Positions 1 through 8,882 of a stretch of 64,000 nt of DNA are shown in pieces; within the stretch, counting starts at the first letter, position 1; each line of letters begins with the position of its first letter. The stretch is from Klebsiella quasipneumoniae subsp. quasipneumoniae (GTDB lineage: Bacteria; Pseudomonadota; Gammaproteobacteria; Enterobacterales; Enterobacteriaceae): contig NZ_CP084876.1 of the NCBI RefSeq assembly GCF_020525925.1, positions 3,410,001 through 3,474,000 on the forward strand, given 5' to 3'. A model generated the notes under the pieces. It ran no database searches and had not been told where the DNA came from. It saw only the letters and a program-made list of their open reading frames with translations. Made by a program: the position numbers and the translations under genes.

Positions 1-72
1 ATTCAGTAACTGCACCCTGTCATAAGGATGCTGAGCCATGCGTTTGCCCAATGTTGTCGCTTTAAGTTCCAT
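1..72 (-). CDS. helD: DNA helicase IV, first 24 codons only (cut by window edge)
   Basis: The complement of bases 1-72 reads as an open frame from ATG at 72 to the window edge, beginning MELKATTLGKRMAQHPYDRV. This matches my memory of the start of E. coli helicase IV, an SF1 3'-5' DNA helicase of recombination and repair. helD lies divergent from yccF in E. coli, which is also the arrangement here. Only the extreme N-terminus is present, so no helicase motif can be checked. The 124 bases to yccF must hold both promoters; I could not assign them. Confidence 0.85.
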   Translation of the reverse strand, partial: MELKATTLGKRMAQHPYDRVQLLN

Positions 73-196
73 ATAATGTCGATTTTCAATCAGGGTGGAT
101 TGTTTTTCAGTTTAACCGCCCCGGACCAGGTGCTCCAGCGCAAAAAAACGTTACAATTGTCAGGTCTTATTATCCACAGGGCAAAACCGAGGCTTT

Positions 197-643
197 ATGC
201 GTACCATTCTGAATATTTTGAACTTTATCCTTGGCGGTTTCGCCACCACTTTAGGCTGGCTGCTCGCCACCCTGGTCAGCATTATGCTGATCGTCACGCT
301 GCCGCTGACTCGTTCCTGCTGGGAAATCACTCGCCTTTCGTTATTTCCTTATGGTAACGAGGCGATTCATGTTGATGAGCTCGAGCCAGGTCGCCAAAAC
401 AGCCTGCTGAACGCCGGCGGCACCATCCTGAACATTCTGTGGTTCATTTTTTTCGGCTGGTGGTTGTGCCTGATGCATATTTTCAGCGGCATCGCCCAAT
501 GCCTGACTATCATTGGCATCCCGGTGGGGATCGCTAATTTTAAAATCGCCGCCATCGCCCTCTGGCCGGTGGGTCGCCGGGTCGTCTCTGTGGAAACCGC
601 GCGCGCCGCGCGCGAAGCCAATGCGCGTCGTCGCTTTCAGTAA
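197..643 (+). CDS. yccF: YccF family inner membrane protein
   Basis: A 148-residue protein with two copies of the short YccF domain. Each copy is a hydrophobic stretch followed by a conserved polar turn (LPLTRSCWEI near residue 35, and IPVGIANFKIAAIALWPVGRR near residue 110). Hydrophobic spans lie at about residues 4-33, 75-100 and 105-122, so it is an integral inner membrane protein. The molecular function of the family is not established. yccS starts 17 bases downstream on the same strand, so the two are probably co-transcribed, as in E. coli. Start ATG at 197 gives the family length. Confidence 0.93.
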   Translation: MRTILNILNFILGGFATTLGWLLATLVSIMLIVTLPLTRSCWEITRLSLFPYGNEAIHVDELEPGRQNSLLNAGGTILNILWFIFFGWWLCLMHIFSGIAQCLTIIGIPVGIANFKIAAIALWPVGRRVVSVETARAAREANARRRFQ

Positions 644-660
644 CCGAACGGAACACGGAC

Positions 661-2796
661 ATGATTAGCCCCCTGCTACGCCGCTACACCTGGAACAGCG
701 CCTGGCTTTATAACGTACGCATTTTTATTGCGCTCTGCGGCACGACGTTGTTTCCCTGGTGGATCGGCGAAGTCAAACTGACCATCCCCCTCACCCTCGG
801 CGTCGTGGCCGCGGCGCTGACCGACCTTGATGACCGTCTGGCGGGCCGTCTGCGCAACCTCGCCATTACTCTGGTTTGCTTTTTTATCGCCTCCGCCTCC
901 GTGGAGCTGCTGTTTCCGTGGCCGCCGCTGTTTGCCCTTGGTCTGACCGTGTCTACCATCGGCTTTATTTTGCTTGGCGGCCTCGGACAGCGCTATGCGA
1001 CCATTGCCTTCGGCGCCCTGCTTATCGCCATCTACACCATGCTCGGCGTCACGCTGTACGATCACTGGTATCTGCAGCCGTTGTTCCTGCTGGCGGGAGC
1101 CGTGTGGTACAACCTGCTGACGTTGTCCGGCCATCTGCTTTTTCCAATTCGTCCACTGCAGGACAACCTGGCGCGTAGCTATGAGCAACTGGCCCGCTAT
1201 CTGGAGCTCAAATCCCGGCTGTTTGATCCAGACCTTGAGGATGAGAGCCAGGCGCCGCTGTACGATCTGGCCCTCGCCAACGGCCAACTGGTGGCGACCC
1301 TTAACCAAACCAAGGTCTCACTGTTGACCCGACTACGAGGCGACCGGGGACAGCGTGGTACTCGTCGTACGCTGCAGTATTACTTTGTGGCCCAGGATAT
1401 TCATGAACGCGCCAGCTCATCGCATATTCAGTACCAGACCCTGCGCGACCAGTTCCGCTACAGCGATGTGATGTTCCGTTTCCAGCGCATGCTTTCGATG
1501 CAGGCGCAGGCCTGCCAGAAACTCTCGCGGGCGATTCTGCTGCGCGAACCCTATCAACATGATGCCCATTTCGAACGGGCGTTTATGCATCTCGATGCGG
1601 CACTTGAGCGCGTACGCGCCAGCGGCGCATCCGATGAGCAGCTCAACGCCCTTGGCTATTTACTCAATAACCTGCGCGCCATTGATGCTCAGCTGGCCAC
1701 GATTGAATCGGTGCAAACCACCGCGCCCGCCGGGAGTAATACAGAGACGCTGCTGGCCGACGACAGGCTAGGCGGACTGAACGATATCTGGCTGCGCCTG
1801 CAGCGCAATATGTCGCCAGAGTCAGCCCTCTTTCGCCACGCGGTGCGTATGTCGCTGGTGCTCTGCGCCGGCTATGCCTTTATCCAGTTTACCGGGCTTC
1901 AGCACGGCTACTGGATCCTGCTGACCAGTTTGTTCGTCTGTCAGCCGAACTATAACGCCACCCGCCATCGCCTGGCGTTGCGGATCATCGGCACGCTGGT
2001 CGGGGTGGCGATCGGCCTGCCGGTCCTCCTGCTGGTACCGTCGGTTGAAGGGCAGCTGCTGCTGATCGTCCTCACCGGCGTGCTGTTCTTCGCCTTTCGT
2101 AACGTGCAGTACGCCCATGCCACCATGTTTATTACGCTGCTGGTGCTGCTGTGCTTTAACCTGCTTGGCGAAGGTTTTGAAGTCGCGCTGCCGCGCATCA
2201 TTGATACGCTGATCGGCTGCGCCATCGCCTGGGCGGCGGTCAGCTTCATCTGGCCGGACTGGAAATTCCGCAACCTGCCGCGGGCGCTGGACCGGGCGCT
2301 AAACGCGAACTGCCGTTATCTGGATGCCATCCTGGAGCAGTACCACCAGGGGCGCGACAACCGGCTGGCCTACCGTGTCGCACGCCGTGACGCCTACAAC
2401 CGCGATGCGGAGCTGGCTTCCGTCGTCTCGAACTTGTCGACGGAACCACGGGCGGATGCCGCCCAGCGTGAGACCGCCTTTCGCCTGCTGTGCCTCAATC
2501 ATACCTTCACCAGCTACATTTCCGCTCTCGGCGCGCATCGGGAAAAACTGTCCACGCCGGACATCCTCGCCCTGCTCGATGATGCGGTCTGCTATGTCGA
2601 TGATGCCCTGCATCATACCCCAGCGGATGAACAGCGAGTGCAGAAGGCGTTGACCAGCTTGCAAAGCCGGATCCACCATCTGGAGCCTCGCGCGGACAGT
2701 AAAGAGCCCCTGGTGTTACAGCAGATTGGCCTGCTGCTGGCGCTGTTGCCTGAAATCTGCCGCCTGCAGCAGCGGGTACACGCTCAAACGGAATAA
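661..2796 (+). CDS. yccS: YccS family inner membrane protein (FUSC/YhfK-like)
   Basis: A 711-residue membrane protein with the duplicated layout of the YccS/YhfK group: a membrane block at about residues 15-160, a soluble region to about 385, a second membrane block at about 390-515 (containing YWILLTSLFVCQPNY), and a soluble C-terminus. The second block resembles the fusaric-acid-resistance and aluminium-activated transporter folds, so efflux of a small aromatic or anionic compound is possible. No substrate is known to me. It follows yccF closely. Length is close to the E. coli protein (about 717). Confidence 0.93.
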   Translation: MISPLLRRYTWNSAWLYNVRIFIALCGTTLFPWWIGEVKLTIPLTLGVVAAALTDLDDRLAGRLRNLAITLVCFFIASASVELLFPWPPLFALGLTVSTIGFILLGGLGQRYATIAFGALLIAIYTMLGVTLYDHWYLQPLFLLAGAVWYNLLTLSGHLLFPIRPLQDNLARSYEQLARYLELKSRLFDPDLEDESQAPLYDLALANGQLVATLNQTKVSLLTRLRGDRGQRGTRRTLQYYFVAQDIHERASSSHIQYQTLRDQFRYSDVMFRFQRMLSMQAQACQKLSRAILLREPYQHDAHFERAFMHLDAALERVRASGASDEQLNALGYLLNNLRAIDAQLATIESVQTTAPAGSNTETLLADDRLGGLNDIWLRLQRNMSPESALFRHAVRMSLVLCAGYAFIQFTGLQHGYWILLTSLFVCQPNYNATRHRLALRIIGTLVGVAIGLPVLLLVPSVEGQLLLIVLTGVLFFAFRNVQYAHATMFITLLVLLCFNLLGEGFEVALPRIIDTLIGCAIAWAAVSFIWPDWKFRNLPRALDRALNANCRYLDAILEQYHQGRDNRLAYRVARRDAYNRDAELASVVSNLSTEPRADAAQRETAFRLLCLNHTFTSYISALGAHREKLSTPDILALLDDAVCYVDDALHHTPADEQRVQKALTSLQSRIHHLEPRADSKEPLVLQQIGLLLALLPEICRLQQRVHAQTE

Positions 2797-2806
2797 CCGT
2801 TGTCCA

Positions 2807-3403
2807 TTAGCGCGCAGACGCCCATTCCAGAAGCTCCTGACGCCGTGGCGTCGGGAGCGCGGCGGCATGAACGCCAACGATAGCCCCCTCCAGCGCCAGC
2901 AAGACGTTGTGCGATAGAGAAGCATTGTTCTCGCGCAGCTTTAGCCAGGCCTGGCGGGCGCCCACCTCCCGTAGTGCTAACACGTCTGGAATGCCCGAGT
3001 GAATCAGCTGCAATTCCATATGAAAGCTGATATTGGGTAAATCCTTCAGGCGTCCCGACGACCGGCGGCGATATTTTTCACGCTGGGCGCTCTGCCACGA
3101 CATCAGCGACAAGCGGAAAAGCTGTTTCTCATCGCGCCACAAGGCATCGTCGATTTGATAATACTTTAGCGGCACGATGCGCCCGTGTCGGCGCAGCATC
3201 AATAAAGGATTATGGTGTTCTACCCGATAGGCAGCGCTCTGCTCGCAGGCCTTTAGATAAATATTCTCCTCTGCCACCATCGCAAACACGGTATCTTCGA
3301 TAGCCAGGCTGTAGCCGCCAAACAGAGGGCGAGAGTGAAGTTGACCCAGCGGAGAGACGCAGGCCTGAAATTGCGGGAGCCGCGGACATACGAGTTTTCT
3401 CAT
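2807..3403 (-). CDS. sxy: Sxy/TfoX competence regulator
   Basis: A 198-residue protein with an N-terminal TfoX domain (about residues 15-95, including LFGGYSLAIEDTVFAMV) and a C-terminal TfoX domain (about 105-190, with the AALPTPRRQEL end). Sxy acts with CRP to switch on the CRP-S regulon, including DNA-uptake genes such as comEC, also in this window. I chose the ATG at 3403 because AAGGA lies 6 bases before it; ATG codons at 3424 and 3409 would extend it by 7 or 2 residues. It converges with yccS, with 10 bases between the stop codons. Similarity to E. coli Sxy is moderate, as usual for this fast-changing gene. Confidence 0.9.
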   Translation of the reverse strand: MRKLVCPRLPQFQACVSPLGQLHSRPLFGGYSLAIEDTVFAMVAEENIYLKACEQSAAYRVEHHNPLLMLRRHGRIVPLKYYQIDDALWRDEKQLFRLSLMSWQSAQREKYRRRSSGRLKDLPNISFHMELQLIHSGIPDVLALREVGARQAWLKLRENNASLSHNVLLALEGAIVGVHAAALPTPRRQELLEWASAR

Positions 3404-3751
3404 GATCATTCCTTTGTGAATCATGTAATTAAACTTAAGTTGTTAACGGATCCGCTAAGGGAAAACATAAGGGACTTCCCTGACAGCAGCAAGATGATTT
3501 TTGCCTGCTTTTCCACCAGAACGCGGTTTTGCGAGACGCTTTCAGAAAATTGCAGCTGTTGCTGCAACTGGCAGACAGGAGAAAAAGGATTAGTCGGTGT
3601 TAAGGATGGTGTTGCGAGTAGCCGCAAACCTGTACCGTCAGGATGGCTGAAAGCGATTAAATTTCCACCAGCAAAATGACAAATTGCGGTTGATCTTTTC
3701 CCCTGGTGGATATACTGTATATGCATACAGTAACTACAGGCGGGATAGACT
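3404..3751. promoter_or_regulatory. sxy-sulA divergent intergenic region
   Basis: These 348 bases separate divergent sxy and sulA. The right end holds the LexA operator (separate entry) and a -10-like TATACT at 3711-3716. A small inverted repeat (GCAGC, 4 bases, GCTGC) lies around 3551-3566. A minus-strand frame of 101 codons spans the region but covers the LexA box and has no protein likeness I recognise, so I do not call it. No other feature was recognised. Confidence 0.6.
3715..3730. promoter_or_regulatory. LexA box (SOS operator) of sulA
   Basis: CTGTATATGCATACAG matches the LexA consensus CTGT-N8-ACAG exactly, and the palindrome extends by TA on each side (3713-3732). It overlaps the -10-like hexamer TATACT and lies 21 bases before the sulA start, so LexA binding would block RNA polymerase. 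This is the standard SOS control of sulA. Confidence 0.95.
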
Positions 3752-4261
3752 ATGTTTACTTCAGCTCATGCAAACCGTTCAGCACAGGCCTCTGCTCCGG
3801 CAGCCCACTACGCTCATCGTTCTGGCGAACAGGCCGCCAATGGGCTGATCAGTGAAATTGTCTATCGTGAAGATCAACCCATGATGACACAGTTGTTGTT
3901 GCTACCTTTATTACAGCAGTTGGGTCAACAGTCTCGCTGGCAGCTGTGGCTTACGCCGCAGCAAAAGCTTAGCCGCGAGTGGGTTCAGTCCGCCGGTCTG
4001 CCGCTGTCTAAGGTCATGCAAATTAGCCAGCTCTCCCCCAGTCACACTTTAGACTCGATGATCCGCGCCCTGCGTACCGGTAACTATAGTGTGGTTATCT
4101 GCTGGCTTGCGGAGGAGTTAACCGCTGACGAACATGAGCGTCTGGTGCATGCAGCCCAGGAAGGCTGCGCGATGGGATTCATCATGCGCCCGGTCCGAAA
4201 TCAGGGCACGCTCGGCAGACAACTCAGCGGGCTAAAAATTCACTCAAATTTGTATCATTGA
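3752..4261 (+). CDS. sulA: SOS cell-division inhibitor SulA
   Basis: A 169-residue protein that sequesters FtsZ monomers during DNA damage and so halts septation. The central part ([20 protein letters not shown], then [15 protein letters not shown]) is the FtsZ-interacting core of the family. The C-terminus ends SNLYH; in E. coli the terminal Tyr-His directs degradation by Lon. A perfect LexA box lies just upstream. sulA sits before ompA on the same strand, as in E. coli. Start ATG at 3752 follows the purine-rich AGGCGGG. Confidence 0.97.
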   Translation: MFTSAHANRSAQASAPAAHYAHRSGEQAANGLISEIVYREDQPMMTQLLLLPLLQQLGQQSRWQLWLTPQQKLSREWVQSAGLPLSKVMQISQLSPSHTLDSMIRALRTGNYSVVICWLAEELTADEHERLVHAAQEGCAMGFIMRPVRNQGTLGRQLSGLKIHSNLYH

Positions 4262-4336
4262 GTGAAATTAGGATTATTCCTGGAATTTTTTTTACCGGTA
4301 GTAATGGCACAGCGTTTTTTAAGGTCTTTTTCGCGG

Positions 4337-4370
4337 AATGCCTGCCACACGGGCATTTGTGCCTTTTTTT
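4337..4370 (+). terminator. Possible terminator after sulA
   Basis: Two competing stems lie here: AATGCC (4337-4342) with GGCATT (4352-4357), and GGCA with TGCC around loop TTTG (4352-4363). The second is followed at once by seven T (4364-4370). The stems are short, so termination may be partial. Confidence 0.4.
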
Positions 4371-4430
4371 CGTGTACGAAAATCAACCATATTTGTTAAA
4401 TATTGTGTACACAACCCTTTTTTTTCATAT

Positions 4431-4480
4431 GCCTGACAGAGTTCACACTTGTAAGTTTCGAACTAAGTTGTAGACTTTAC
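4431..4480 (+). promoter_or_regulatory. ompA promoter with CRP-like site
   Basis: GCCTGACAGAGTTCACAC (4431-4448) has a good right half (TCACA) and a weak left half of a CRP site. It is followed by TTGTAAG (from 4449) and TAGACTTTAC (4471-4480), which correspond to the E. coli ompA promoter as I remember it. The start would fall near 4480, giving an untranslated leader of about 130 bases before the ATG at 4614. In E. coli that leader stabilises the mRNA and is the target of the MicA small RNA. The rest of 4262-4613 holds no gene I can support. Confidence 0.6.
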
Positions 4481-4613
4481 ATCGCCAGGGGTGATCGGCT
4501 TACGCTGCATGTATCAGCATAGTTAACAACAAGTCACGCCCCCGGTGAAGGATTTAACCGTGAGGTCTTTTGTAACTTCATGGCGAATTTTGGATGATAA
4601 TGAGGCGCAAAAA

Positions 4614-5684
4614 ATGAAAAAGACAGCTATCGCGATTGCAGTGGCACTGGCTGGCTTCGCTACCGTAGCGCAGGCCGCTCCGAAAGATAACACCTGGTAT
4701 GCAGGTGGTAAACTGGGTTGGTCCCAGTATCACGACACCGGTTTCTACGGTAACGGTTTCCAGGGCAACAATGGTCCGACCCGTAACGATCAGCTCGGTG
4801 CTGGTGCGTTCGGTGGTTACCAGGTTAACCCGTACCTCGGTTTCGAAATGGGTTACGACTGGCTGGGCCGTATGGCATATAAAGGCAGCGTTGACAACGG
4901 TGCTTTCAAAGCTCAGGGCGTTCAGCTGACCGCTAAACTGGGTTACCCGATCACTGACGATCTGGACATCTACACCCGTCTGGGCGGCATGGTTTGGCGC
5001 GCTGACTCCAAAGGCAACTACGCTTCTACCGGCGTTTCCCGTAGCGAACACGACACTGGCGTTTCCCCAGTATTTGCTGGCGGCGTAGAGTGGGCTGTTA
5101 CTCGTGACATCGCTACCCGTCTGGAATACCAGTGGGTTAACAACATCGGCGACGCGGGCACTGTGGGTACCCGTCCTGATAACGGCATGCTGAGCCTGGG
5201 CGTTTCCTACCGTTTCGGTCAGGAAGATGCTGCACCGGTTGTAGCTCCGGCTCCGGCTCCGGCTCCGGAAGTGGCGACCAAGCACTTCACCCTGAAGTCT
5301 GACGTACTGTTCAACTTCAACAAAGCAACCCTGAAACCGGAAGGTCAGCAGGCTCTGGATCAGCTGTACACCCAGCTGAGCAACATGGATCCGAAAGACG
5401 GTTCCGCTGTTGTTCTGGGCTACACCGACCGCATCGGTTCCGAAGCTTACAACCAGCAGCTGTCTGAGAAACGTGCTCAGTCCGTTGTTGACTACCTGGT
5501 TGCTAAAGGCATCCCGGCTGGCAAAATCTCCGCTCGCGGCATGGGTGAATCCAACCCGGTTACTGGCAACACCTGTGACAACGTGAAAGCTCGCGCTGCC
5601 CTGATCGACTGCCTGGCTCCGGATCGTCGTGTAGAGATCGAAGTTAAAGGCTACAAAGAAGTTGTAACTCAGCCTGCGGCTTAA
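4614..5684 (+). CDS. ompA: Outer membrane protein A
   Basis: A 356-residue precursor with a 21-residue signal peptide ([21 protein letters not shown]). An eight-stranded beta-barrel follows to about residue 200, then a Pro-Ala linker ([14 protein letters not shown]) and a periplasmic OmpA-like peptidoglycan-binding domain. That domain carries [17 protein letters not shown] and a Cys pair (NTCDN...DCLAP). It links the outer membrane to peptidoglycan and is an abundant surface protein. The start at 4614 is set by the signal peptide and GAGG upstream. It is about ten residues longer than E. coli OmpA and nearly identical to Klebsiella OmpA as I recall it, which supports the genus call. Confidence 0.98.
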   Translation: MKKTAIAIAVALAGFATVAQAAPKDNTWYAGGKLGWSQYHDTGFYGNGFQGNNGPTRNDQLGAGAFGGYQVNPYLGFEMGYDWLGRMAYKGSVDNGAFKAQGVQLTAKLGYPITDDLDIYTRLGGMVWRADSKGNYASTGVSRSEHDTGVSPVFAGGVEWAVTRDIATRLEYQWVNNIGDAGTVGTRPDNGMLSLGVSYRFGQEDAAPVVAPAPAPAPEVATKHFTLKSDVLFNFNKATLKPEGQQALDQLYTQLSNMDPKDGSAVVLGYTDRIGSEAYNQQLSEKRAQSVVDYLVAKGIPAGKISARGMGESNPVTGNTCDNVKARAALIDCLAPDRRVEIEVKGYKEVVTQPAA

Positions 5685-5700
5685 GTTACAACTGATGAAA

Positions 5701-5724
5701 AAACCCGCTTCGGCGGGTTTTTTT
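5701..5724 (+). terminator. ompA terminator
   Basis: Perfect 8-bp stem AAACCCGC (5701-5708) and GCGGGTTT (5713-5720) around the stable tetraloop TTCG, with a continuous T run to 5724. It lies 16 bases after the ompA stop. Confidence 0.95.
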
Positions 5725-5830
5725 ATGTCTTCTCGCTCGCTTTAGCGGCTAAAGACTGAAGGCCGTTAGAGGCGGATAATAGCCTGTGTGGAGCGACCTG
5801 CGCCTTAGTCACCACTGAACGGGCAGCCCG

Positions 5831-6283
5831 CTACTCCTTACCTAACAGAACCTGCAGATCGTGCTTCAGGCTCGACATTTTGCTGGCATACTTCTCTTTA
5901 TGCTCAGCATCCTCAATCAGCTGGACGATGGTTTCGGACAAGGTTTTCCCTCGCCTCTGCGCCAGACCGGCAAGGCGCTGCCAGACGACAAACTCAAGGT
6001 CGATCGACTTCTTACGCGTATGCTGATGCTCGGCGTTAAAATGGCGTTTCCGTCGCGCACGGATGGTCTGTTTCATGCGGTTCATCAGCGCCGGATTCAT
6101 ATGCTGCTCAATCCAGGCATGCACCAGCACAGGTTCATTCTCGAGCGTCAGCAAGTCATCTACCGCAGCTTGCGCAGCGCTGGCCTCAATGTAGCGGGTA
6201 ATCAGCTCACCTTCCCGGTGCTTCTTTACCAGATATTTCCATTTCCAGCCGCTTTCAAGATTTTCCAGTTGTTGATATTTCAT
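5831..6283 (-). CDS. matP: Ter macrodomain organiser MatP
   Basis: A 150-residue DNA-binding protein that condenses the chromosome terminus by binding matS sites and bridging them; it also links to ZapB at the septum and keeps MukBEF out of Ter. The N-terminus ([20 protein letters not shown]) and the C-terminal ribbon-helix-helix and coiled-coil region ([20 protein letters not shown] onward) match the E. coli protein almost residue for residue. It converges on ompA. No matS-like GTGAC-N3-GTCAC site was noticed in this window. Length equals the family norm. Confidence 0.97.
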
Positions 6284-6428
6284 TGCGATCTCAATGTGAC
6301 CGTGTAACTCATTTCAGGATATCAGTTTTTTCCTGATGTGCTGAATATAAATCATTATTCGTGAGGTGTATGGCCGGGTAATCATCGGGGTAGCCATAAT
6401 CCTCCGTGTGCTCAGACGCGGCATCAGG

Positions 6429-6434
6429 TATAAT
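6429..6434 (+). promoter_or_regulatory. -10 element, probable lonH promoter
   Basis: A perfect TATAAT lies 34 bases before the lonH start codon. No good -35 hexamer is present 16-18 bases upstream, so an activator or other promoter feature may be needed. Confidence 0.45.
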
Positions 6435-6468
6435 TGCGCGCTTTACATCTAACTAAAAAACAGCGACT

Positions 6469-8226
6469 TTGACCATTACGAAACTGACCCGAACCGACCT
6501 TGCGCCTGATCTGGAACCTTACCAGGCGCTGTTTGCTCAAGCTGAACTCTCTCATCCGGCCCCCTCCCTCTCGGGCGATCTGCAGCCGCGGTTGTTCTAT
6601 GCGCTTGAGCAACTGCTGTACACCCCGGCAGTCTCCTCCTTCATTTTGGTGAAAGCCCCTGAGGAGCCGGAATATCTGCAATGGCTGGCGGCTGAAACTC
6701 GCACGCTGCACGAGCCTGCCGCACCGCTTCACGGAGTTCGCTATGAGGTTAACGGCGCTCACGTGACGCTCACGCCGGCGCAACGCGCTGAAGATAATTT
6801 TGCCAGTACCGCTCCGGTCGTGGCGGCCGATTGGCTGGAGGCGGAACAGCTGTTTGGCTGCGTACGCCAGTTTAACGGTGAAATCACACTCCAGCCAGGC
6901 CTGGTCCATCAGGCCAACGGCGGCGTGCTGGTGCTCTCACTACGCGCACTACTGGCGCAACCGCTGCTGTGGATGCGTCTGAAAAATATGGTGACCCGTC
7001 AGCGCTTTGACTGGCTCTCCATTGATGAATCACGGCCGCTGCCGGTCAGCATCCCTTCCATGCCGCTGAGCCTGAAAGTCATGCTGGTGGGCGAACGCGA
7101 ATCGCTGGCCGATTTCCAGGAAATGGAGCCAGAGCTCTCTGCCCAGGCTATCTATAGTGAGTATGAAGACACCCTGCAGTTTGCGGACGCCGATACGCTG
7201 AAGGCCTGGTGCCAGTGGGTATGGCAGAATGCGCAGCAGCTGGAGCTACCGGGCCCGGCGAGCGATGCCTGGCCACTGCTGATCGATGAAGGGACGCGCT
7301 ACACCGGCGACCAGGAGACCCTGCCGCTCAGCCCGCTATGGATAGCCCGCCAGCTGCGTGAGTCTGCCGCCTTCTGCGAAGGCGAAGAGATTACCGGCGA
7401 AGCGATGCAGACGATGCTGGCGCGCCGGGAGTGGCGTGAAGGCTACCTGGCGGAGCGTATGCAGGATGAAATCCTGCAGGAACAGATCCTGATTGAAACC
7501 GAAGGCGAATGCGTCGGGCAGATCAACGCCCTCTCAGTCATTGAATTCCCCGGTCATCCACGCGCCTTCGGCGAACCTTCGCGCATCAGCTGCGTCGTGC
7601 ACATTGGCGACGGCGAGTTTATCGACGTCGAACGCAAAGCCGAGCTGGGCGGCAACATCCATGCGAAAGGCATGATGATCATGCAGGCTTTTCTGATGTC
7701 CGAGCTGGAGCTGGAGCAACAACTCCCCTTCTCCGCTTCGCTGACCTTTGAACAGTCCTACAGTGAAGTGGATGGCGACAGCGCCTCCATGGCGGAACTC
7801 TGCGCCTTAATCAGCGCGCTGGCCAACGTGCCGATTAATCAGAGCATCGCGATCACCGGCTCCGTCGACCAGTTTGGTCGTGTGCAGCCGGTCGGCGGAC
7901 TGAATGAAAAAATTGAAGGTTTCTTCACAATCTGTCAGCAGCGCGGCCTCACCGGAAAACAGGGCGTGATTATCCCTGCCGCCAACGTTCGCCACCTTAG
8001 TCTGACCCACGAGCTGCGTCAGGCCGTTGCCGACAATCAGTTTGCTATCTGGGCAATAGACGATATCACCGAAGCGCTGCCGATGTTGACCCAGCTGATG
8101 TGGGACGGTGAAGGACAGACGCTGCGACAAACCATTCAGGAGCGGATAGCGCAGGCGACCCAGCAGGAGACTCGCCATCGTTTTCCGTGGCCGCTACGCT
8201 GGTTAGGTGGGACAAGTTCTAACTGA
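6469..8226 (+). CDS. lonH: Lon-family protease LonH (YcbZ)
   Basis: A 585-residue protein with a C-terminal Lon-type Ser-Lys protease domain. The catalytic Ser is at about residue 438 (DGDSASMAEL) and the Lys at about 481 (GGLNEKIEGFF). The region before it is related to Lon AAA domains, but I find no intact Walker A loop, so ATP hydrolysis is doubtful. The start is TTG at 6469: the protein from there (MTITKLTRTDL) aligns with the E. coli N-terminus, and no ATG is nearby in frame. It precedes fabA. Substrates are not known to me. Confidence 0.93.
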   Translation: MTITKLTRTDLAPDLEPYQALFAQAELSHPAPSLSGDLQPRLFYALEQLLYTPAVSSFILVKAPEEPEYLQWLAAETRTLHEPAAPLHGVRYEVNGAHVTLTPAQRAEDNFASTAPVVAADWLEAEQLFGCVRQFNGEITLQPGLVHQANGGVLVLSLRALLAQPLLWMRLKNMVTRQRFDWLSIDESRPLPVSIPSMPLSLKVMLVGERESLADFQEMEPELSAQAIYSEYEDTLQFADADTLKAWCQWVWQNAQQLELPGPASDAWPLLIDEGTRYTGDQETLPLSPLWIARQLRESAAFCEGEEITGEAMQTMLARREWREGYLAERMQDEILQEQILIETEGECVGQINALSVIEFPGHPRAFGEPSRISCVVHIGDGEFIDVERKAELGGNIHAKGMMIMQAFLMSELELEQQLPFSASLTFEQSYSEVDGDSASMAELCALISALANVPINQSIAITGSVDQFGRVQPVGGLNEKIEGFFTICQQRGLTGKQGVIIPAANVRHLSLTHELRQAVADNQFAIWAIDDITEALPMLTQLMWDGEGQTLRQTIQERIAQATQQETRHRFPWPLRWLGGTSSN

Positions 8227-8256
8227 TCGGACTTGTTCAGCTTACACGTGTTAGCT
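8221..8256 (+). promoter_or_regulatory. FadR and FabR sites at fabA
   Basis: CTGATCGGACTTGTTCAG (8223-8240) corresponds to the FadR activator site of E. coli fabA. AGCTTACACGTGTTAGCT (8239-8256) corresponds to the imperfect palindrome bound by the repressor FabR. The two sites share AG at 8239-8240. The arrangement implies fabA is activated by FadR and repressed by FabR according to unsaturated acyl supply. The FadR site begins inside the end of lonH. This is assigned by likeness to the E. coli promoter from memory. Confidence 0.8.
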
Positions 8257-8295
8257 ATCCTGCGTCCCGAACTTAAAATAAGGCTTACTGAAAAC

Positions 8296-8814
8296 ATGGT
8301 AGATAAACGCGAATCCTATACAAAAGAAGATCTTCTTGCCTCTGGTCGTGGTGAACTGTTCGGCGCGAAAGGCCCGCAGTTGCCGGCGCCAAACATGCTG
8401 ATGATGGACCGCGTCATCAAAATGACCGAAACCGGTGGTAACTACGACAAAGGTTATGTTGAGGCCGAACTCGACATCAACCCGGACCTGTGGTTCTTCG
8501 GTTGCCACTTTATCGGCGATCCGGTGATGCCGGGCTGCCTGGGCCTGGATGCCATGTGGCAGCTGGTAGGTTTCTATCTCGGCTGGCTCGGCGGCGAAGG
8601 CAAAGGCCGTGCGTTGGGCGTTGGCGAAGTGAAATTCACGGGGCAGGTTCTGCCGACCGCGAAAAAAGTGACCTACCGCATCCACTTCAAACGCATCGTT
8701 AACCGTCGTCTGATTATGGGCCTTGCGGATGGAGAAGTGCTGGTTGACGATCGTCTGATCTACACCGCAAGCGATCTGAAAGTGGGTCTGTTCCAGGATA
8801 CTTCCGCTTTCTGA
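8296..8814 (+). CDS. fabA: 3-hydroxydecanoyl-ACP dehydratase/isomerase
   Basis: A 172-residue hotdog-fold enzyme. It dehydrates 3-hydroxydecanoyl-ACP and isomerises trans-2- to cis-3-decenoyl-ACP, the branch point to unsaturated fatty acids. Active-site His71 and Asp85 (counting Met) are visible in [20 protein letters not shown]. Start ATG at 8296 gives exactly the E. coli length; an upstream in-frame extension covers the operator region and is not coding. FadR and FabR sites precede it and a strong terminator follows. Confidence 0.98.
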   Translation: MVDKRESYTKEDLLASGRGELFGAKGPQLPAPNMLMMDRVIKMTETGGNYDKGYVEAELDINPDLWFFGCHFIGDPVMPGCLGLDAMWQLVGFYLGWLGGEGKGRALGVGEVKFTGQVLPTAKKVTYRIHFKRIVNRRLIMGLADGEVLVDDRLIYTASDLKVGLFQDTSAF

Positions 8815-8839
8815 TAACGTTCAGCAGCGATTAAAAGGC

Positions 8840-8870
8840 GAAGCCCCCGCTATGCGGAGGCTTCTTTTTT
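8840..8870 (+). terminator. fabA terminator
   Basis: Stem GAAGCCcCCGC (8840-8850) and GCGGaGGCTTC (8854-8864), 10 pairs with one mismatch, loop TAT, then six T (8865-8870). It ends 12 bases before the convergent rmf stop. Confidence 0.93.
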
Positions 8871-8882
8871 AAAGAGACAGTG

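Noticed and set aside
3421..3726. 101-codon minus-strand frame in the sxy-sulA gap
   Set aside because: It covers the LexA operator, abuts the sxy start, and has no recognised domain or ribosome site.
4258..4473. 71-codon plus-strand frame between sulA and ompA
   Set aside because: It spans the sulA terminator and the ompA promoter; low-complexity Phe-rich translation.
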